DNA of 64,000 nucleotides from Natroniella sulfidigena (GCF_023223645.1 NZ_JALKBY010000013.1:1-64000); one strand, 5' to 3'. Shown: positions 1 through 9,127, numbered from the stretch's first letter. The notes: generated by a model from the letters alone, not told the origin. Numbers and translations are program-made.

Positions 1-86
1 CCAATATCAACCCCCATTATATTGGAATCATCACTTTCTTCATTTTCTATATTAATAGTTACAGCAAAAAACCAACTTATGAAGAA
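1..86 (-). pseudogene. 5'-truncated TnpB (IS200/IS605 OrfB) fragment at window edge
   Basis: Read on the minus strand, these bases stay open after a TAG at 87-89 and encode FFISWFFAVTINIENEES followed by ...SNIMGVDIG at the edge. This pattern, a W-F-V-T beta strand, an acidic linker, then GVDIG, is the entry to the RuvC-like nuclease core of TnpB/OrfB of IS200/IS605 elements, where the Asp is the first catalytic residue. The roughly 170 residues that normally precede it are missing, because the alkaline phosphatase terminator lies immediately upstream. It is therefore probably an element remnant, though the rest lies outside the window. The call rests on about 28 residues. Confidence 0.45.
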
Positions 87-103
87 CTATTTATAATTTT
101 AAA

Positions 104-133
104 AAGGTCTCCTAGCTTAAACTAGAAGACCTT
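104..133 (-). terminator. Bidirectional terminator after alkaline phosphatase
   Basis: Hairpin with arms AAGGTCT-CTAG and CTAG-AGACCTT and a six-base loop, with one C/A mismatch. A T-tract follows on the minus strand, just past the stop of the alkaline phosphatase gene. Confidence 0.8.
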
Positions 134-140
134 CTTTTAA

Positions 141-1556
141 TTAATCTTGTTGAACTTGATATTCAAAACCAGATATATCAGCAATCATTTCTGGTATTTC
201 AGTATTATCTAAGATACCATCAAAATTTTCTGCTCCTACACCATAGGCAAAAACAGGAACAGTATTAGCAGTATGTCCTCCAGTGCTATCACTTCTTGCT
301 CTAGTCTTCCGATGCATTACTCCTCCATCATAATAATAAGCAATAATACTTCCAATCTCCCATCCAACTATGTGTTCAGCAACCAGTCTTCCCTCTGGAT
401 CATTTCCATCCCACACATTATCTTGAAACTCTTCTATCTCTTCATCACTAAGCTCAATATTGGCATATTCAGAGAAGACTTCCCTAATGCTTTCTGCAGT
501 ATAATTATCCGTTTCTTCATCCATTTCTAGCTGTTGGGCCATATATTCAGGAGATACACCAATTTCCTTAAAACTTTCAGTATCCATAACCTCTGATGCA
601 GCAATCCCCATCGTTTCATGATCGGATTTAACAATAACTAATGTATCACCATCTTCCTCTGCCCAATTAACAGCATACTCTACTGCTTCATCAAAATCAA
701 TCATCTCTCTCCAAATACCACCAAAGTCTGCTGCATGTGATGCATGATCTACCCGTGCTCCTTCTAACATTAGAAAGAATCCATCTTCATTTTGTGCAGC
801 AGTTTCAATTGCCTTTTCTGACATCTCTACAAGAGAAGGCTCTTCACTTTCTAAGATCTCTCTATCTCCTACATAATTCATAAAGGAAGGATGAAAGAGA
901 CCCAAAACCCTTGTCTCAGCAGTAGGTTCTATACTCGCTAATTCATTTCTATCCCGAGGGATTTCATACCCTTTTTCTTCAAAGGCAGCAATTAAATCTT
1001 CACCATCTTGTGCTTCAGGTTGGAAAAACCTCTCTCCACCACCTAAAGCTATATGATATTCATTTTCATAGATCTGTCGAGCTATCTCAGCTTGATTGCC
1101 CCGATCTTCTGTTTTAGCAACATAAGCTGCTGGTGTAGCATCGGTGACAGTATTGGTAGAAACAACACCAACTGTCTTACCTTGTTCTTTAAAGATATCT
1201 AAAATACTTGTCAATTCCTCACCATCCGGGCCAACACCAATCATACCATTATTAGTCTTAGCTGCATTGGCTAATGCTGTACCTGCTGCACCAGAATCAG
1301 TAACATCATAATCGGCTGAATAAGTTCTAGCTAATGCTACATGAGGCAGGGTTTCCATAAATAATTCTCCCTCTCTACCATGTTCAAACAGACGTGCAAC
1401 CTCCATTTGACCTGTTCCCATCCCATCAGCAATCATAACAATTACATTACTAGGACTTGCTTCCTCCTCTTCTTGCGGAGGGGTTTCTTGGGGTGCACAA
1501 GCTGCTAGCATAAAGGTCAAAATTACTACAAACAAGATCTTAAAATTCCGTTTCAT
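141..1556 (-). CDS. phoA: Alkaline phosphatase (PhoA family), lipoprotein
   Basis: Secreted phosphomonoesterase that releases phosphate from organic esters outside the membrane. The N-terminus is a lipoprotein signal (hydrophobic stretch, then LAAC), so the mature protein should be lipid-anchored at Cys20. Family motifs are intact. VIVMIADGMG holds the first metal-binding Asp, DSGAAGTAL the nucleophilic Ser, VDHASHAAD and SDHETMG bind zinc, and GGHTANTVP carries the last His. The 471 residues match the usual length of the family, and the acidic linker after the Cys (EEEEASPSN) is typical of surface proteins of halophiles. A GAGGAGG site lies 7 bases before the ATG. The gene stands alone with its own terminator; no Pho-type box was recognised upstream. 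Confidence 0.93.
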   Translation of the reverse strand: MKRNFKILFVVILTFMLAACAPQETPPQEEEEASPSNVIVMIADGMGTGQMEVARLFEHGREGELFMETLPHVALARTYSADYDVTDSGAAGTALANAAKTNNGMIGVGPDGEELTSILDIFKEQGKTVGVVSTNTVTDATPAAYVAKTEDRGNQAEIARQIYENEYHIALGGGERFFQPEAQDGEDLIAAFEEKGYEIPRDRNELASIEPTAETRVLGLFHPSFMNYVGDREILESEEPSLVEMSEKAIETAAQNEDGFFLMLEGARVDHASHAADFGGIWREMIDFDEAVEYAVNWAEEDGDTLVIVKSDHETMGIAASEVMDTESFKEIGVSPEYMAQQLEMDEETDNYTAESIREVFSEYANIELSDEEIEEFQDNVWDGNDPEGRLVAEHIVGWEIGSIIAYYYDGGVMHRKTRARSDSTGGHTANTVPVFAYGVGAENFDGILDNTEIPEMIADISGFEYQVQQD

Positions 1557-1663
1557 TTTATTGCCTCCTCGTATAATATATTTAAGATATGTTAGTATTA
1601 AAATTGACCTTTTGGCTATTATTTATTCTAAAACTCTACTCTAATTTAAATGATCAATTAACT

Positions 1664-2947
1664 CTATGCTTCAATCTTAATTACATTACTGACCTCTTTA
1701 ATTGCAGTCCGCTCTTTAATCTTTTTTAATGCTCGTTGAAGATTCTTTTCAATTACCGAATGAGTAAGAAAGACTAAACTTACTGACTTAGTTGCTTGAT
1801 CTGCTCCAATTACTTTGCTTACTCTAATATCATTATCTCCTAAAATCTTAGAAACAACAGCCAAACCTTTTTGTTTATCTGCAACCTGTAGGCGAATATA
1901 ATATTTAGAAGTTAGCTCTTGATGTGATTTTACCGTTTTAGCTTTATAAGCTCTCTTCTCATTCAAATCAGTGACTTGATAATCAATATTACGAGTAATA
2001 TCAATCACATCAGCTACAACAGCACTACCTGTCGGCAATGAACCAGCCCCTTGACCATAATAGATCAACTCTCCTACTGCATCTCCTTTAACCAACACAG
2101 CATTAAAGGCATCTTTGACTCCAGCCAAAGAATGATCTTGAGGAATCATCGCCGGTTGAACTCTAGCTTCTACCTCTCCATTGACCCTCTTAGCGATACC
2201 TAAAAGTTTAATTGTATATCCTAATTCTTGGGCGTATGTAATATCCTCTTGTGTTATCTGTGTAATCCCTTCTCTATAAATATTATCTAAACTGATAGCC
2301 CTACCAAAAGCAATAGCAGAAAGAATTGTTAATTTATAGGCTGCATCATAACCTTCTATATCAGAAGTAGGATCAGCTTCAGCATAACCTTTCTGTTGTG
2401 CTTCCGCTAATACTTCTTCAAATTCAGCTCCTTCATCAGCCATCTTAGTCAAAATATAATTCGTAGTTCCATTGACAATCCCTATTACTTTTTCAATCCG
2501 ATTGGCAGTTAATGATTGCTGTAAGGACTTGATAATTGGAATTCCACCCCCAACACTAGCTTCAAAATGAAGCTTAACTCCTTGCTTAGCTGCTAAAGCA
2601 AATAACTCATCTCCATATTTAGCAATCAACTCTTTGTTGGCTGTTACTACATGCTTTTTGGCTTCTAGAGCCTGCTCTACAAATCTTTTAGCCGGGCCAA
2701 CTCCTCCAATTAATTCAACAATAATATCTATCTCTGAATTACCTAATACTTCTTCTGACCTATCAGTCATTATACCAGTTGGAATATCAACAACTTTTTC
2801 TCTATCCAAATTCTTATCTAATACTTTAGTCAGCTCAATCCTACTTCCTGCCCTCTGATTAATACTCTCTTTATTCTTCAATAAAATCTCTGCTACTCCA
2901 CTACCTACAGTACCTAAACCTAAAATTCCTACTTTAACTGCCCCCAT
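1664..2947 (-). CDS. hom: Homoserine dehydrogenase
   Basis: Reduces aspartate semialdehyde to homoserine with NAD(P)H, the branch point to threonine and methionine. The N-terminal Rossmann motif GLGTVGSG, the catalytic-domain motifs VTANKELIA and NGTTNYILTKM, and a C-terminal ACT domain (about residues 350-425, a regulatory amino-acid-binding module) are all present at the usual length. Two in-frame ATGs sit at 2953 and 2947. GAGGAGGA abuts the first but is correctly spaced for the second, so 2947 is chosen. The gene lies directly behind a SAM-I riboswitch and its terminator, so transcription should fall when S-adenosylmethionine is plentiful, tying it to methionine supply rather than to threonine alone. 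The upstream neighbours (sda, kbl, tdh) degrade serine and threonine. Confidence 0.95.
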   Translation of the reverse strand: MGAVKVGILGLGTVGSGVAEILLKNKESINQRAGSRIELTKVLDKNLDREKVVDIPTGIMTDRSEEVLGNSEIDIIVELIGGVGPAKRFVEQALEAKKHVVTANKELIAKYGDELFALAAKQGVKLHFEASVGGGIPIIKSLQQSLTANRIEKVIGIVNGTTNYILTKMADEGAEFEEVLAEAQQKGYAEADPTSDIEGYDAAYKLTILSAIAFGRAISLDNIYREGITQITQEDITYAQELGYTIKLLGIAKRVNGEVEARVQPAMIPQDHSLAGVKDAFNAVLVKGDAVGELIYYGQGAGSLPTGSAVVADVIDITRNIDYQVTDLNEKRAYKAKTVKSHQELTSKYYIRLQVADKQKGLAVVSKILGDNDIRVSKVIGADQATKSVSLVFLTHSVIEKNLQRALKKIKERTAIKEVSNVIKIEA

Positions 2948-2975
2948 ACTCATTCCTCCTCATTTAAAATTTAAA

Positions 2976-3004
2976 AAGCCCCTTCTCTGATTGAGAAGAG
3001 GCTT
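2976..3004 (-). terminator. Riboswitch-controlled terminator upstream of hom
   Basis: Twelve-base-pair hairpin (AAGCCTCTTCTC / GAGAAGGGGCTT on the minus strand, one mismatch) followed by TTTTT. It sits between the SAM-I aptamer and the hom start and is the likely expression platform: it forms when SAM is bound. Confidence 0.85.
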
Positions 3005-3025
3005 AATTTACAATTTTACCCTCTT

Positions 3026-3138
3026 CTCTCATCTTTCAACCCCAAATTGGAATTGCAGGATGTGGCACCATTACTCTGTAAAACAGAGTCGGTTGCCGGG
3101 CTTCATCGGGCCAGTCCCTCCACCTCTCTTGATAAGAG
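3026..3138 (-). promoter_or_regulatory. SAM-I (S-box) riboswitch
   Basis: On the minus strand the run reads, in order, CTCTTATCAAGAGAGGTGGA, GGGACTGGCCCGATGAAGCC, CGGCAACC, a variable hairpin (GACTCTG/CAGAGT), GGTGCCACATCCTGC and GATGAGAG. These are the conserved blocks of the S-box aptamer. P1 pairs CTCTTATC with GATGAGAG (one G-U), and the GATGA/kink-turn region and the GGCAACC strand are intact. It ends about 80 bases before the hom start with a terminator hairpin between them. In the S-box family, bound S-adenosylmethionine stabilises P1 and frees the terminator, turning transcription off. Confidence 0.96.
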
Positions 3139-3218
3139 AAATACTAAATTTATGAAATTTAAAATAATTGTATCATTTAGATCACTTACTGTCAACAATA
3201 ACCCCAAGTTATTTTCAA

Positions 3219-4109
3219 TTAATTATTTAAAGTGAGTTCATTTTCAATCTTACGGGCTGTTGGTGTTGCTGCCAACCCACCTAAAGAGGTCTCCTTTAAT
3301 TCATTAGGTAAAGCATCCCCTACTTTCTTCATTGCTACTATTACTTCATCAACTGGAATTACACTTTCAATCCCTGCAAGGGCCATCTCGGCTGCTACTA
3401 AAGCATTACTTGCTCCTGTAGCATTTCTTTTAATACAAGGAACTTCTACTAAGCCAGCCACCGGATCACAAACTAACCCCAAAACAGTCTTCAGTGAAAT
3501 TGCTACTGCACTAGCTAATTGGTTATGGTCTCCTCCCATTAAATAAACAACAGCTCCAGCAGCCATTCCAGCAGCAGAACCACATTCAGCTTGACAACCA
3601 CCTTCTGCTCCTGAGACTGATGCCTGCTGAGCAATCGCCAATCCAATTCCAGAAGCTACAAATAGAGCGTCTATTACTTCTTCTTCCTTCTTTTCATATT
3701 TCTCAGCTACTGTTAATAAAGCTGCAGGTAAGATCCCACAAGAACCTGCTGTAGGAACTGCTACTATCGGCTCCATAGCAGCATTTACTTCTGCAATTGC
3801 TAAGGCTTTGGCAACTGCTTGTGAAATCACCGCTCCTATCAAGCTCTTTCCATCTTTTTCAGCCTCAGCAAGTAATCTACCATCCCCTCCTGTTAGTCCA
3901 CTTATGGAGGTTAAATCATCTTTCTCAAGCCCTTTTTGGGCTGCCTCTTTCATTACTTTTAAATTTTTCTTCATCAGTTCTCGAATTTCAGCTTCAGATC
4001 TTTCACTCAACTCTTGTTCCCGTAAGATAACAACTTCAGGAATCGAAAGCTCTTCTTTTTGAGCAAGTTCTATAAGTCCATTTATCGTCTTAAAATCATA
4101 CATCTCCAT
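3219..4109 (-). CDS. sdaAA: L-serine dehydratase, iron-sulfur-dependent, alpha subunit
   Basis: Catalytic half of the two-subunit 4Fe-4S L-serine dehydratase, which converts serine to pyruvate and ammonia. The cluster ligands of the family are recognisable in GSCGILPA, GGCQAECGS, VCDPVAGLVE and VPC, and the glycine-rich SVSGAEGGCQ region is intact. At 296 residues it is the length of Firmicute alpha subunits. The start ATG follows GGGAGG at 5 bases. It lies 9 bases downstream of sdaAB and is surely cotranscribed. No strong terminator was seen after it, so readthrough could reach the SAM riboswitch of hom. Confidence 0.95.
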   Translation of the reverse strand: MEMYDFKTINGLIELAQKEELSIPEVVILREQELSERSEAEIRELMKKNLKVMKEAAQKGLEKDDLTSISGLTGGDGRLLAEAEKDGKSLIGAVISQAVAKALAIAEVNAAMEPIVAVPTAGSCGILPAALLTVAEKYEKKEEEVIDALFVASGIGLAIAQQASVSGAEGGCQAECGSAAGMAAGAVVYLMGGDHNQLASAVAISLKTVLGLVCDPVAGLVEVPCIKRNATGASNALVAAEMALAGIESVIPVDEVIVAMKKVGDALPNELKETSLGGLAATPTARKIENELTLNN

Positions 4110-4118
4110 CTTGCCTCC

Positions 4119-4790
4119 CTATTTAACAGGTTTAATTATCCTAGCTTCTTTGATCTCAGCTATCTCTTTGATTGCTCTTAATTTCTTTGTCGTTAAATTA
4201 TGATCTAACTCAATTACTGCTGTCGCTAAAGCACCTTTATACTCTCGTAAGACCTTCATAAAAGCAATATTAAGCTCATCCTCTTCTAATACCCTAGATA
4301 TTTTGGCCATTACTCCTGGCTTATCTTGATGTAGAGTAATTAAGGTATGGTATTCTCCATTTAAATCTACATTAATCCCATCTATCTGCTTAATAACAAC
4401 ACTGCCCCCTCCAACAGAAGAGGCTACTATTGTAGTAGTCTTATCTGTTCTATCTTTAATTTCAAGTTTAGCAGTATTAGGGTGAACTCCATCCAACTCA
4501 ACTGGCAAATAATCAAACTCAATTCCTTTTTCTTCGGCCAACTCAAATGCGTTCTTAATCTTTGGATCAGCAGTCGATAATCCTAATAACCCTCCTAATA
4601 GAGCCTTATCAGTACCATGGCCTTGATAAGTCTCCTTAAACGATCCATGTAAATGAAACTTTACTTCTTCGATCTCTTCTGCTACAATTTCCCGGGCCAA
4701 ATTACCGATCCTTACTGCCCCAGCAGTATGAGAACTAGAAGGGCCAAGCATAATTGGCCCGATGATATCTAACAAGCTTAACTTACTCAT
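4119..4790 (-). CDS. sdaAB: L-serine dehydratase, iron-sulfur-dependent, beta subunit
   Basis: Regulatory and structural partner of SdaAA. The N-terminal beta domain carries the family signature IGPIMLGPSSSHTAGAVRIG. The C-terminal 75 residues form an ACT domain (HTLITLHQDKPGVMAKISRVL), which is probably a serine or effector site. Length 223, as in Bacillus and Clostridium. GGAGGG precedes the ATG. It is first in the sdaAB-sdaAA operon, and a terminator-like hairpin at 4852-4884 separates it from kbl, so it probably has its own promoter in 4791-4851. Confidence 0.94.
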   Translation of the reverse strand: MSKLSLLDIIGPIMLGPSSSHTAGAVRIGNLAREIVAEEIEEVKFHLHGSFKETYQGHGTDKALLGGLLGLSTADPKIKNAFELAEEKGIEFDYLPVELDGVHPNTAKLEIKDRTDKTTTIVASSVGGGSVVIKQIDGINVDLNGEYHTLITLHQDKPGVMAKISRVLEEDELNIAFMKVLREYKGALATAVIELDHNLTTKKLRAIKEIAEIKEARIIKPVK

Positions 4791-4851
4791 TATATCCCTC
4801 CACTACTAAGATAAATTATATTTACTATATTATTCCTAGGCTTAAAATTTA

Positions 4852-4884
4852 GAATCAGCAGGCCCTAAAGGAACCTACTGATTT
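4852..4884 (-). terminator. Terminator or attenuator between kbl and sdaAB
   Basis: Inverted repeat AATCAGCAGG / CCTACTGATT with one mismatch (G-T wobble on the minus strand) and a 13-base loop, 26 bases after kbl. The following T-tract is weak (CTAAATTTT). Confidence 0.5.
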
Positions 4885-4909
4885 TAAAGCTATTATCTTA
4901 TTATATTTA

Positions 4910-6079
4910 TTAAATCAATCCCATTTCCTTACCTACTTTTTCAAACTTCTCTAATGCAAAATCTAAATCTTCTTTACTGTGTGCTGCAGAAATCATTACC
5001 CTAATTCTAGCTGTATTCTTAGGCACAGTAGGAAAACCAATTGATTGAGCAAATATCTGTTCATCTAATAACTTACTACTAAATTCAGCTGCCTTCTCAG
5101 CAGTCCCAATCATAACAGGCGTAATTGGAGTTTCACTCTCTCCAGTATCAAACCCAAGCTGTTCCATCTTTTCTGTGAAGTATTCGCCATTATCCCATAG
5201 TTTCTGTACTAGCTCATCACTTTCTTGTAAGATATTAACTGACTCCATTACTGCTGCCATATCAGGAACAGTAGGAGCAGAGCTGAATAAAAATGGTCTT
5301 CCTTGTTGCTTTAGAAGTTCAATTAACTTCTTACTACCTGAGACACATCCACCGACAACACCTAATGCTTTAGAAAAAGTTCCTACCTCTACATCTATCT
5401 GTCCATGCAAATCAAAGTGATCTACAATACCTCTTCCATGAGAACCTAAAACTCCTTCCCCATGAGCATCATCAACCATTGTCATTACATCATATTTCTT
5501 AGCTAGCTTTGCAATCCCAGGTAAATCAGCAATATCACCATCCATACTGAATACCCCATCAACAACTATCAACTGCTTACAATCTTTATCTTGATCTTCT
5601 ATCAATAACTCTTCTAATTCATCCAACTTATCATGACCATAAACCTTAACCTTTGCTCCACTCAAACGACAACCATCAATAATACTAGCATGATTTAATG
5701 CATCACTATAAATAATATCGCCCTTACCAACCAAAGCTGGAATAGTAGCTAAGTTAGCATTAAAACCTGACTGAAAGACTATAGTAGCTTCAGCTTTCTT
5801 AAACTCTGTTAATTTTTCTTCCAACTCCTCATGTAAGGATAATGTTCCAGCAATCGTCCTTACTGCTCCTGGGCCAACCCCATATTCATCAATTGCTTCT
5901 TTAGCAGCTTCTACTAATCGTGGATCAGCAGCTAATCCTAAGTAATTATTAGAACAGAAATTTAGTACTTCTTCCCCTTCGATAGTTACCCAAGCACCTT
6001 GTCCACTTTCTAAAGTACGAATTTGATTATACAACCCTTCTGTTTCTAAACGTTCAATCTCCTTAGCGATAAATTCCAT
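4910..6079 (-). CDS. kbl: Glycine C-acetyltransferase (2-amino-3-ketobutyrate CoA ligase)
   Basis: PLP enzyme of the alpha-oxoamine synthase family that splits 2-amino-3-ketobutyrate with CoA into glycine and acetyl-CoA, the second step of threonine breakdown. The PLP lysine lies in [12 protein letters not shown], with [11 protein letters not shown] (the Asp that binds the pyridine nitrogen) and NNYLGLA also present. The 389 residues match the family. Homologues such as BioF and HemA share the fold, but adjacency to threonine dehydrogenase settles the assignment. GGGAGG precedes the ATG. An inverted-repeat element (6105-6215) separates it from tdh. Confidence 0.94.
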   Translation of the reverse strand: MEFIAKEIERLETEGLYNQIRTLESGQGAWVTIEGEEVLNFCSNNYLGLAADPRLVEAAKEAIDEYGVGPGAVRTIAGTLSLHEELEEKLTEFKKAEATIVFQSGFNANLATIPALVGKGDIIYSDALNHASIIDGCRLSGAKVKVYGHDKLDELEELLIEDQDKDCKQLIVVDGVFSMDGDIADLPGIAKLAKKYDVMTMVDDAHGEGVLGSHGRGIVDHFDLHGQIDVEVGTFSKALGVVGGCVSGSKKLIELLKQQGRPFLFSSAPTVPDMAAVMESVNILQESDELVQKLWDNGEYFTEKMEQLGFDTGESETPITPVMIGTAEKAAEFSSKLLDEQIFAQSIGFPTVPKNTARIRVMISAAHSKEDLDFALEKFEKVGKEMGLI

Positions 6080-6104
6080 TATTTAAACCCTCCCATTTGA
6101 TAAT

Positions 6105-6215
6105 TCAGTGTACAGTTTACGGTTTACAGTTGACAGTTAAAACCTTAAAATCAAAAGCCTTAAGCTTTTAAGCTCTTGATCTTAACTGTAAACTGTACAC
6201 TGTCAACTGTTAACT
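6105..6215. repeat. Heptamer-built inverted repeat, copy 1
   Basis: The left arm reads as 7-base units CAGTTTA CGGTTTA CAGTTGA, then CAGTTAA. The right arm is the reverse, TTAACTG TAAACTG TACACTG, then TCAACTG TTAACT. Between them lies an A/T-rich core with AAAACCTTAAAAT and AAGCTTTTAAGCTC. The element fills the kbl-tdh spacer, and its right end runs into the stop codon of tdh. Related copies lie at 21755-21853 and 47521-47669. Confidence 0.8.
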
Positions 6216-7269
6216 ATTTTTTCAGCATATCTTCCTTATTAGGATAAAGAATTACCTTACCACAATTCCCTGATAAGACCAAATCAAAAGCCTCTTCATA
6301 ATCCTCAAACGCAAAACGATGAGTAATCAACGGCTCTAAATCTAATCCTCCCTCTAACAATGAAGCCATCTTATACCATGTATCCCACATCTGGCGACCA
6401 TTAATCCCATAGACAGTAGCTCCTTTGAAGATAATAGCATCAGATAGATTTATCTCCATCTCTTTAGATGGAATTCCTAATAAAGAAGCCCATCCTCCAC
6501 CTTTTAAAGCAGCAAAGCCTTGTCTAATAGCAGTAGGTTGTCCTGAAAACTCTAACATAACATCTACTCCACCTGTAGCCTCTTCAATCACCTCTACAGG
6601 ATCTTCCTCAGAAACATTTATAACCCTATCTGCCCCTAACTTCTTAGCTAAATCTAATCGGTATTCATTGATATCAGTAGCAAATATCTTTGCGGCACCA
6701 GAATATTCAGCCACAGCTACAGCCGCTAAGCCAATTGGCCCGCATCCAATGACAGCTACACTCTTACCAGTTAAATCATCCATCATAGCTGTATGTACAG
6801 CATTACCAAAAGGATCATAAATTGCTGCTATTTCTAGCGGAATATCAGAATCCATCTTCCAAATATTTTCTGCTGGCACACTAACATACTCCGCAAAACA
6901 ACCAACAGTATCAACACCGATAATCTCTACCTCTTGACAGATATGCCCCTGTCCAGTTCGACAATAAAAGCAACTACCACAAGTAAAATGTCCTTCAGCA
7001 GAAACAAAGTCTCCTTTTTCAATAGTATCTACATCTTCACCTATTTCTACTACTGTTCCACAAAATTCATGTCCAAAGATCAACGGTGGCTCTATCCGAG
7101 ACTGAGACCACTCATCCCACTTATAAATATGAGCATCAGTCCCACAGATAGCAGCAGCATCAACTTTAACCAACACCTCATCAGCACCGATTTGAGGAAT
7201 ATCTACTTCTACAAGTTTAGCACCTACATCAGCTTCTGTCTTCATTAGTGACTTCATTTTATTTTTCAT
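6214..7269 (-). CDS. tdh: L-threonine 3-dehydrogenase, zinc-dependent
   Basis: Oxidises threonine to 2-amino-3-ketobutyrate with NAD+, feeding Kbl. It is a medium-chain dehydrogenase: the catalytic zinc motifs AAICGTDAHIYKWDEW and GHEFCGTVVEIGED, the structural zinc cluster CGSCFYC...C, and the nucleotide site VIGCGPIGLAAVAVAE are all visible. The C-terminal GINGRQMWDTWYKM is typical of Tdh rather than of sorbitol or butanediol dehydrogenases. At 351 residues it is slightly longer than E. coli Tdh. AGGAGG lies 8 bases before the first ATG. It is first in the tdh-kbl pair; the region upstream is a 629-base divergent spacer shared with a symporter gene. Confidence 0.94.
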   Translation of the reverse strand: MKNKMKSLMKTEADVGAKLVEVDIPQIGADEVLVKVDAAAICGTDAHIYKWDEWSQSRIEPPLIFGHEFCGTVVEIGEDVDTIEKGDFVSAEGHFTCGSCFYCRTGQGHICQEVEIIGVDTVGCFAEYVSVPAENIWKMDSDIPLEIAAIYDPFGNAVHTAMMDDLTGKSVAVIGCGPIGLAAVAVAEYSGAAKIFATDINEYRLDLAKKLGADRVINVSEEDPVEVIEEATGGVDVMLEFSGQPTAIRQGFAALKGGGWASLLGIPSKEMEINLSDAIIFKGATVYGINGRQMWDTWYKMASLLEGGLDLEPLITHRFAFEDYEEAFDLVLSGNCGKVILYPNKEDMLKK

Positions 7270-7898
7270 TCCTAGTTCCTCCTAAGTTTTATTATTTGAT
7301 TATCTTTAGTTTAATCATTATTATTTGGAAATATAAATCCAACTTCCTCCTCTTTCAACAAGTGAAATTGCTGTAAATAAGATCCAACATCACCATTTTA
7401 TAATGTAACCTGGTCAATGTGACAAGTATTTTGCATCAATGCAATTTATCTGTCATCTTGAACCTTTATTAAGGCAGCTAGTTGTTGACAGTAATAAAAT
7501 AATAAATTAATTCAAACCTTGCTATGATAGGGTTTATTCCACCTACAAGCAAATAATTATTTTGTAGTGGCATCTTAATTGCATTAACTATTACTCAAGA
7601 GTATACCTATCTATTTACTCTGAAAATCACTCTGAAAAATTTCAATGCAAAATAATTTCATCCTTTTTCATCTAATATAAATATACACCAGATTAGTTCA
7701 GGCGAAGCAATTACATTGGAATAAATCATATTTATCACCATAATTATAACGATTTATATAAATTTTGTCAAATTGAATTTGAATATTATAAAATTCAAAA
7801 AAATTCTACAAAAAAGGAGGAATTTCTAAAAACATCTATAACTATTAACACTGGAGAAGTTAAACAAAATAATAATTAAAAAAGAGGAGCTGAAAATT
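7270..7898. other. 629-base divergent spacer between tdh and symporter gene
   Basis: No gene is convincing here. It must hold promoters for tdh (minus) and the symporter (plus). A perfect AAAAAAGGAGGAATT Shine-Dalgarno-like site near 7812-7826 is not followed by ATG, GTG or TTG at a usable distance; it may be a remnant leader. On the minus strand, GAGGAGG near 7348-7356 precedes TTG and a 16-codon reading frame, a weak candidate leader peptide for tdh. No known riboswitch was recognised. Confidence 0.6.
7765..7792 (+). promoter_or_regulatory. Candidate sigma-A promoter of the symporter gene
   Basis: TTGTCA, 16 bases, TATAAA, about 105 bases before the start codon. It matches the consensus well, but in A/T-rich sequence chance matches are common. 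Confidence 0.45.
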
Positions 7899-9065
7899 AT
7901 GCAAAAGTTAGGTTTATTACCAAAGTTATTATTAGGAATTGTATTTGGTATCATTGTAGGTCTATTCTTTCCAAACTGGTTTGCTAGGGCCTTCTACACT
8001 ATTACTAATGTATTTGGCGAGTTTTTGATGTACATTGTTCCACTTATTATCTTAGGATTTATTGTCCCAGGGATTGCAGAACTAGGGGATAAGGCTGGAA
8101 AGTTATTAGGAATTACAGTAGGAACAGCTTATTTATCTACAGTTATTGCTGGAGTTATAGCTTATTTTATTGGTGATGCTATATTACCTTCTATTATAGC
8201 TGATGGTGCTGTACAAAGTGCAGAAAATGGTGGAATTGAACCATTTTTAGCAATTGAAATGCCGCCATTAATGGGAGTAATGACAGCACTGATAACATCA
8301 TTTTTACTTGGTTTAGGAATTAGTCAAATCAAAGATGAACAGAATGTTATTTTAGATTTTATGTATGATTTCAGAAAAATCATTGTATTAGCAATAGAAA
8401 AAGTAATCATTCCATTCTTACCACTTTATATTGCTGGTGTCTTTGCTGATATGGCAGCTACAGGTGAAGTATTTGAAACTTTAGGAGTCTTTGGACAAGT
8501 ATTTGCTTTAGTGATAGCTTTACACCTAGGCTATTTAGTTGTCTTATTTTTAGTAGCGGGTCAAAGAAGTGGAAGTAACCCCTTCAAAAGTTTAAAAAAT
8601 ATGGTCCCAGCTTATACTACAGCATTGGGGACTATGTCTAGTGCTGCTACGTTACCTGTTACTCTAAAAAATGCTAAAAAGAATGAGGTATCTGAAGAGG
8701 TAGCTGATTTTGCAATTCCTTTATCAGCAACAATCCATCTAGCAGGTAGTACGATTACTTTAGTCTTATGTGCACTTACTGTTTTATTACTACATGGTGG
8801 ACAACCGGCTTTAGCTGAGTTCTTACCATTTATCATGAGTTTAGGTGTAGTAATGGTTGCTGCTCCAGGAGTGCCAGGAGGAGCTGTAATGGCTGCTATG
8901 GGACTAATGACTACTATTCTTGGATTTAGTGAACCTCAACAAGCATTAATGATTGGGTTATACATGGCTCAAGATGGTTTTGGAACTGCTTGTAATGTTA
9001 CTGGAGATGGAGCAATTGCTATGATAGTTGATTCTATATCCAACAAGTTCTCTAAAACTGCATAA
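7899..9065 (+). CDS. Dicarboxylate/amino acid:cation symporter (DAACS/SDF family)
   Basis: Integral membrane transporter of the sodium- or proton-coupled glutamate-transporter fold. The family signatures are a serine-rich hairpin (TMSSAATLPVTLK), then SATIHLAGSTITLVL, and NVTGDGAIAMIV near the C-terminus, which corresponds to the NMDGT/NVxGD substrate-site helix. About eight hydrophobic helices are spread over 388 residues, a little short for the family. GAGGAG precedes the ATG. It is divergent from tdh-kbl-sda and ends in a strong terminator, so it is monocistronic. The neighbourhood suggests uptake of serine, threonine or a related amino acid, but the substrate cannot be read from the sequence. 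Confidence 0.85.
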   Translation: MQKLGLLPKLLLGIVFGIIVGLFFPNWFARAFYTITNVFGEFLMYIVPLIILGFIVPGIAELGDKAGKLLGITVGTAYLSTVIAGVIAYFIGDAILPSIIADGAVQSAENGGIEPFLAIEMPPLMGVMTALITSFLLGLGISQIKDEQNVILDFMYDFRKIIVLAIEKVIIPFLPLYIAGVFADMAATGEVFETLGVFGQVFALVIALHLGYLVVLFLVAGQRSGSNPFKSLKNMVPAYTTALGTMSSAATLPVTLKNAKKNEVSEEVADFAIPLSATIHLAGSTITLVLCALTVLLLHGGQPALAEFLPFIMSLGVVMVAAPGVPGGAVMAAMGLMTTILGFSEPQQALMIGLYMAQDGFGTACNVTGDGAIAMIVDSISNKFSKTA

Positions 9066-9093
9066 TTGACTAAAAGTTAAATTTTAAATTTCT

Positions 9094-9127
9094 AAGGCCA
9101 TCTAATCTGACAAGATTAGATGGCCTT
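9094..9127 (+). terminator. Terminator after symporter gene
   Basis: Perfect 15-bp stem (AAGGCCATCTAATCT and its complement) with a four-base loop, then ATTT. A second hairpin without a T-tract (AAAGTGGG/CCCACTTT, 9163-9184) follows it. Confidence 0.85.

Noticed and set aside
7812-7880. Leader ORF after the strong GGAGG site before the symporter gene
   Set aside because: No ATG, GTG or TTG stands at a usable distance; only ATT or TTT codons follow the site.
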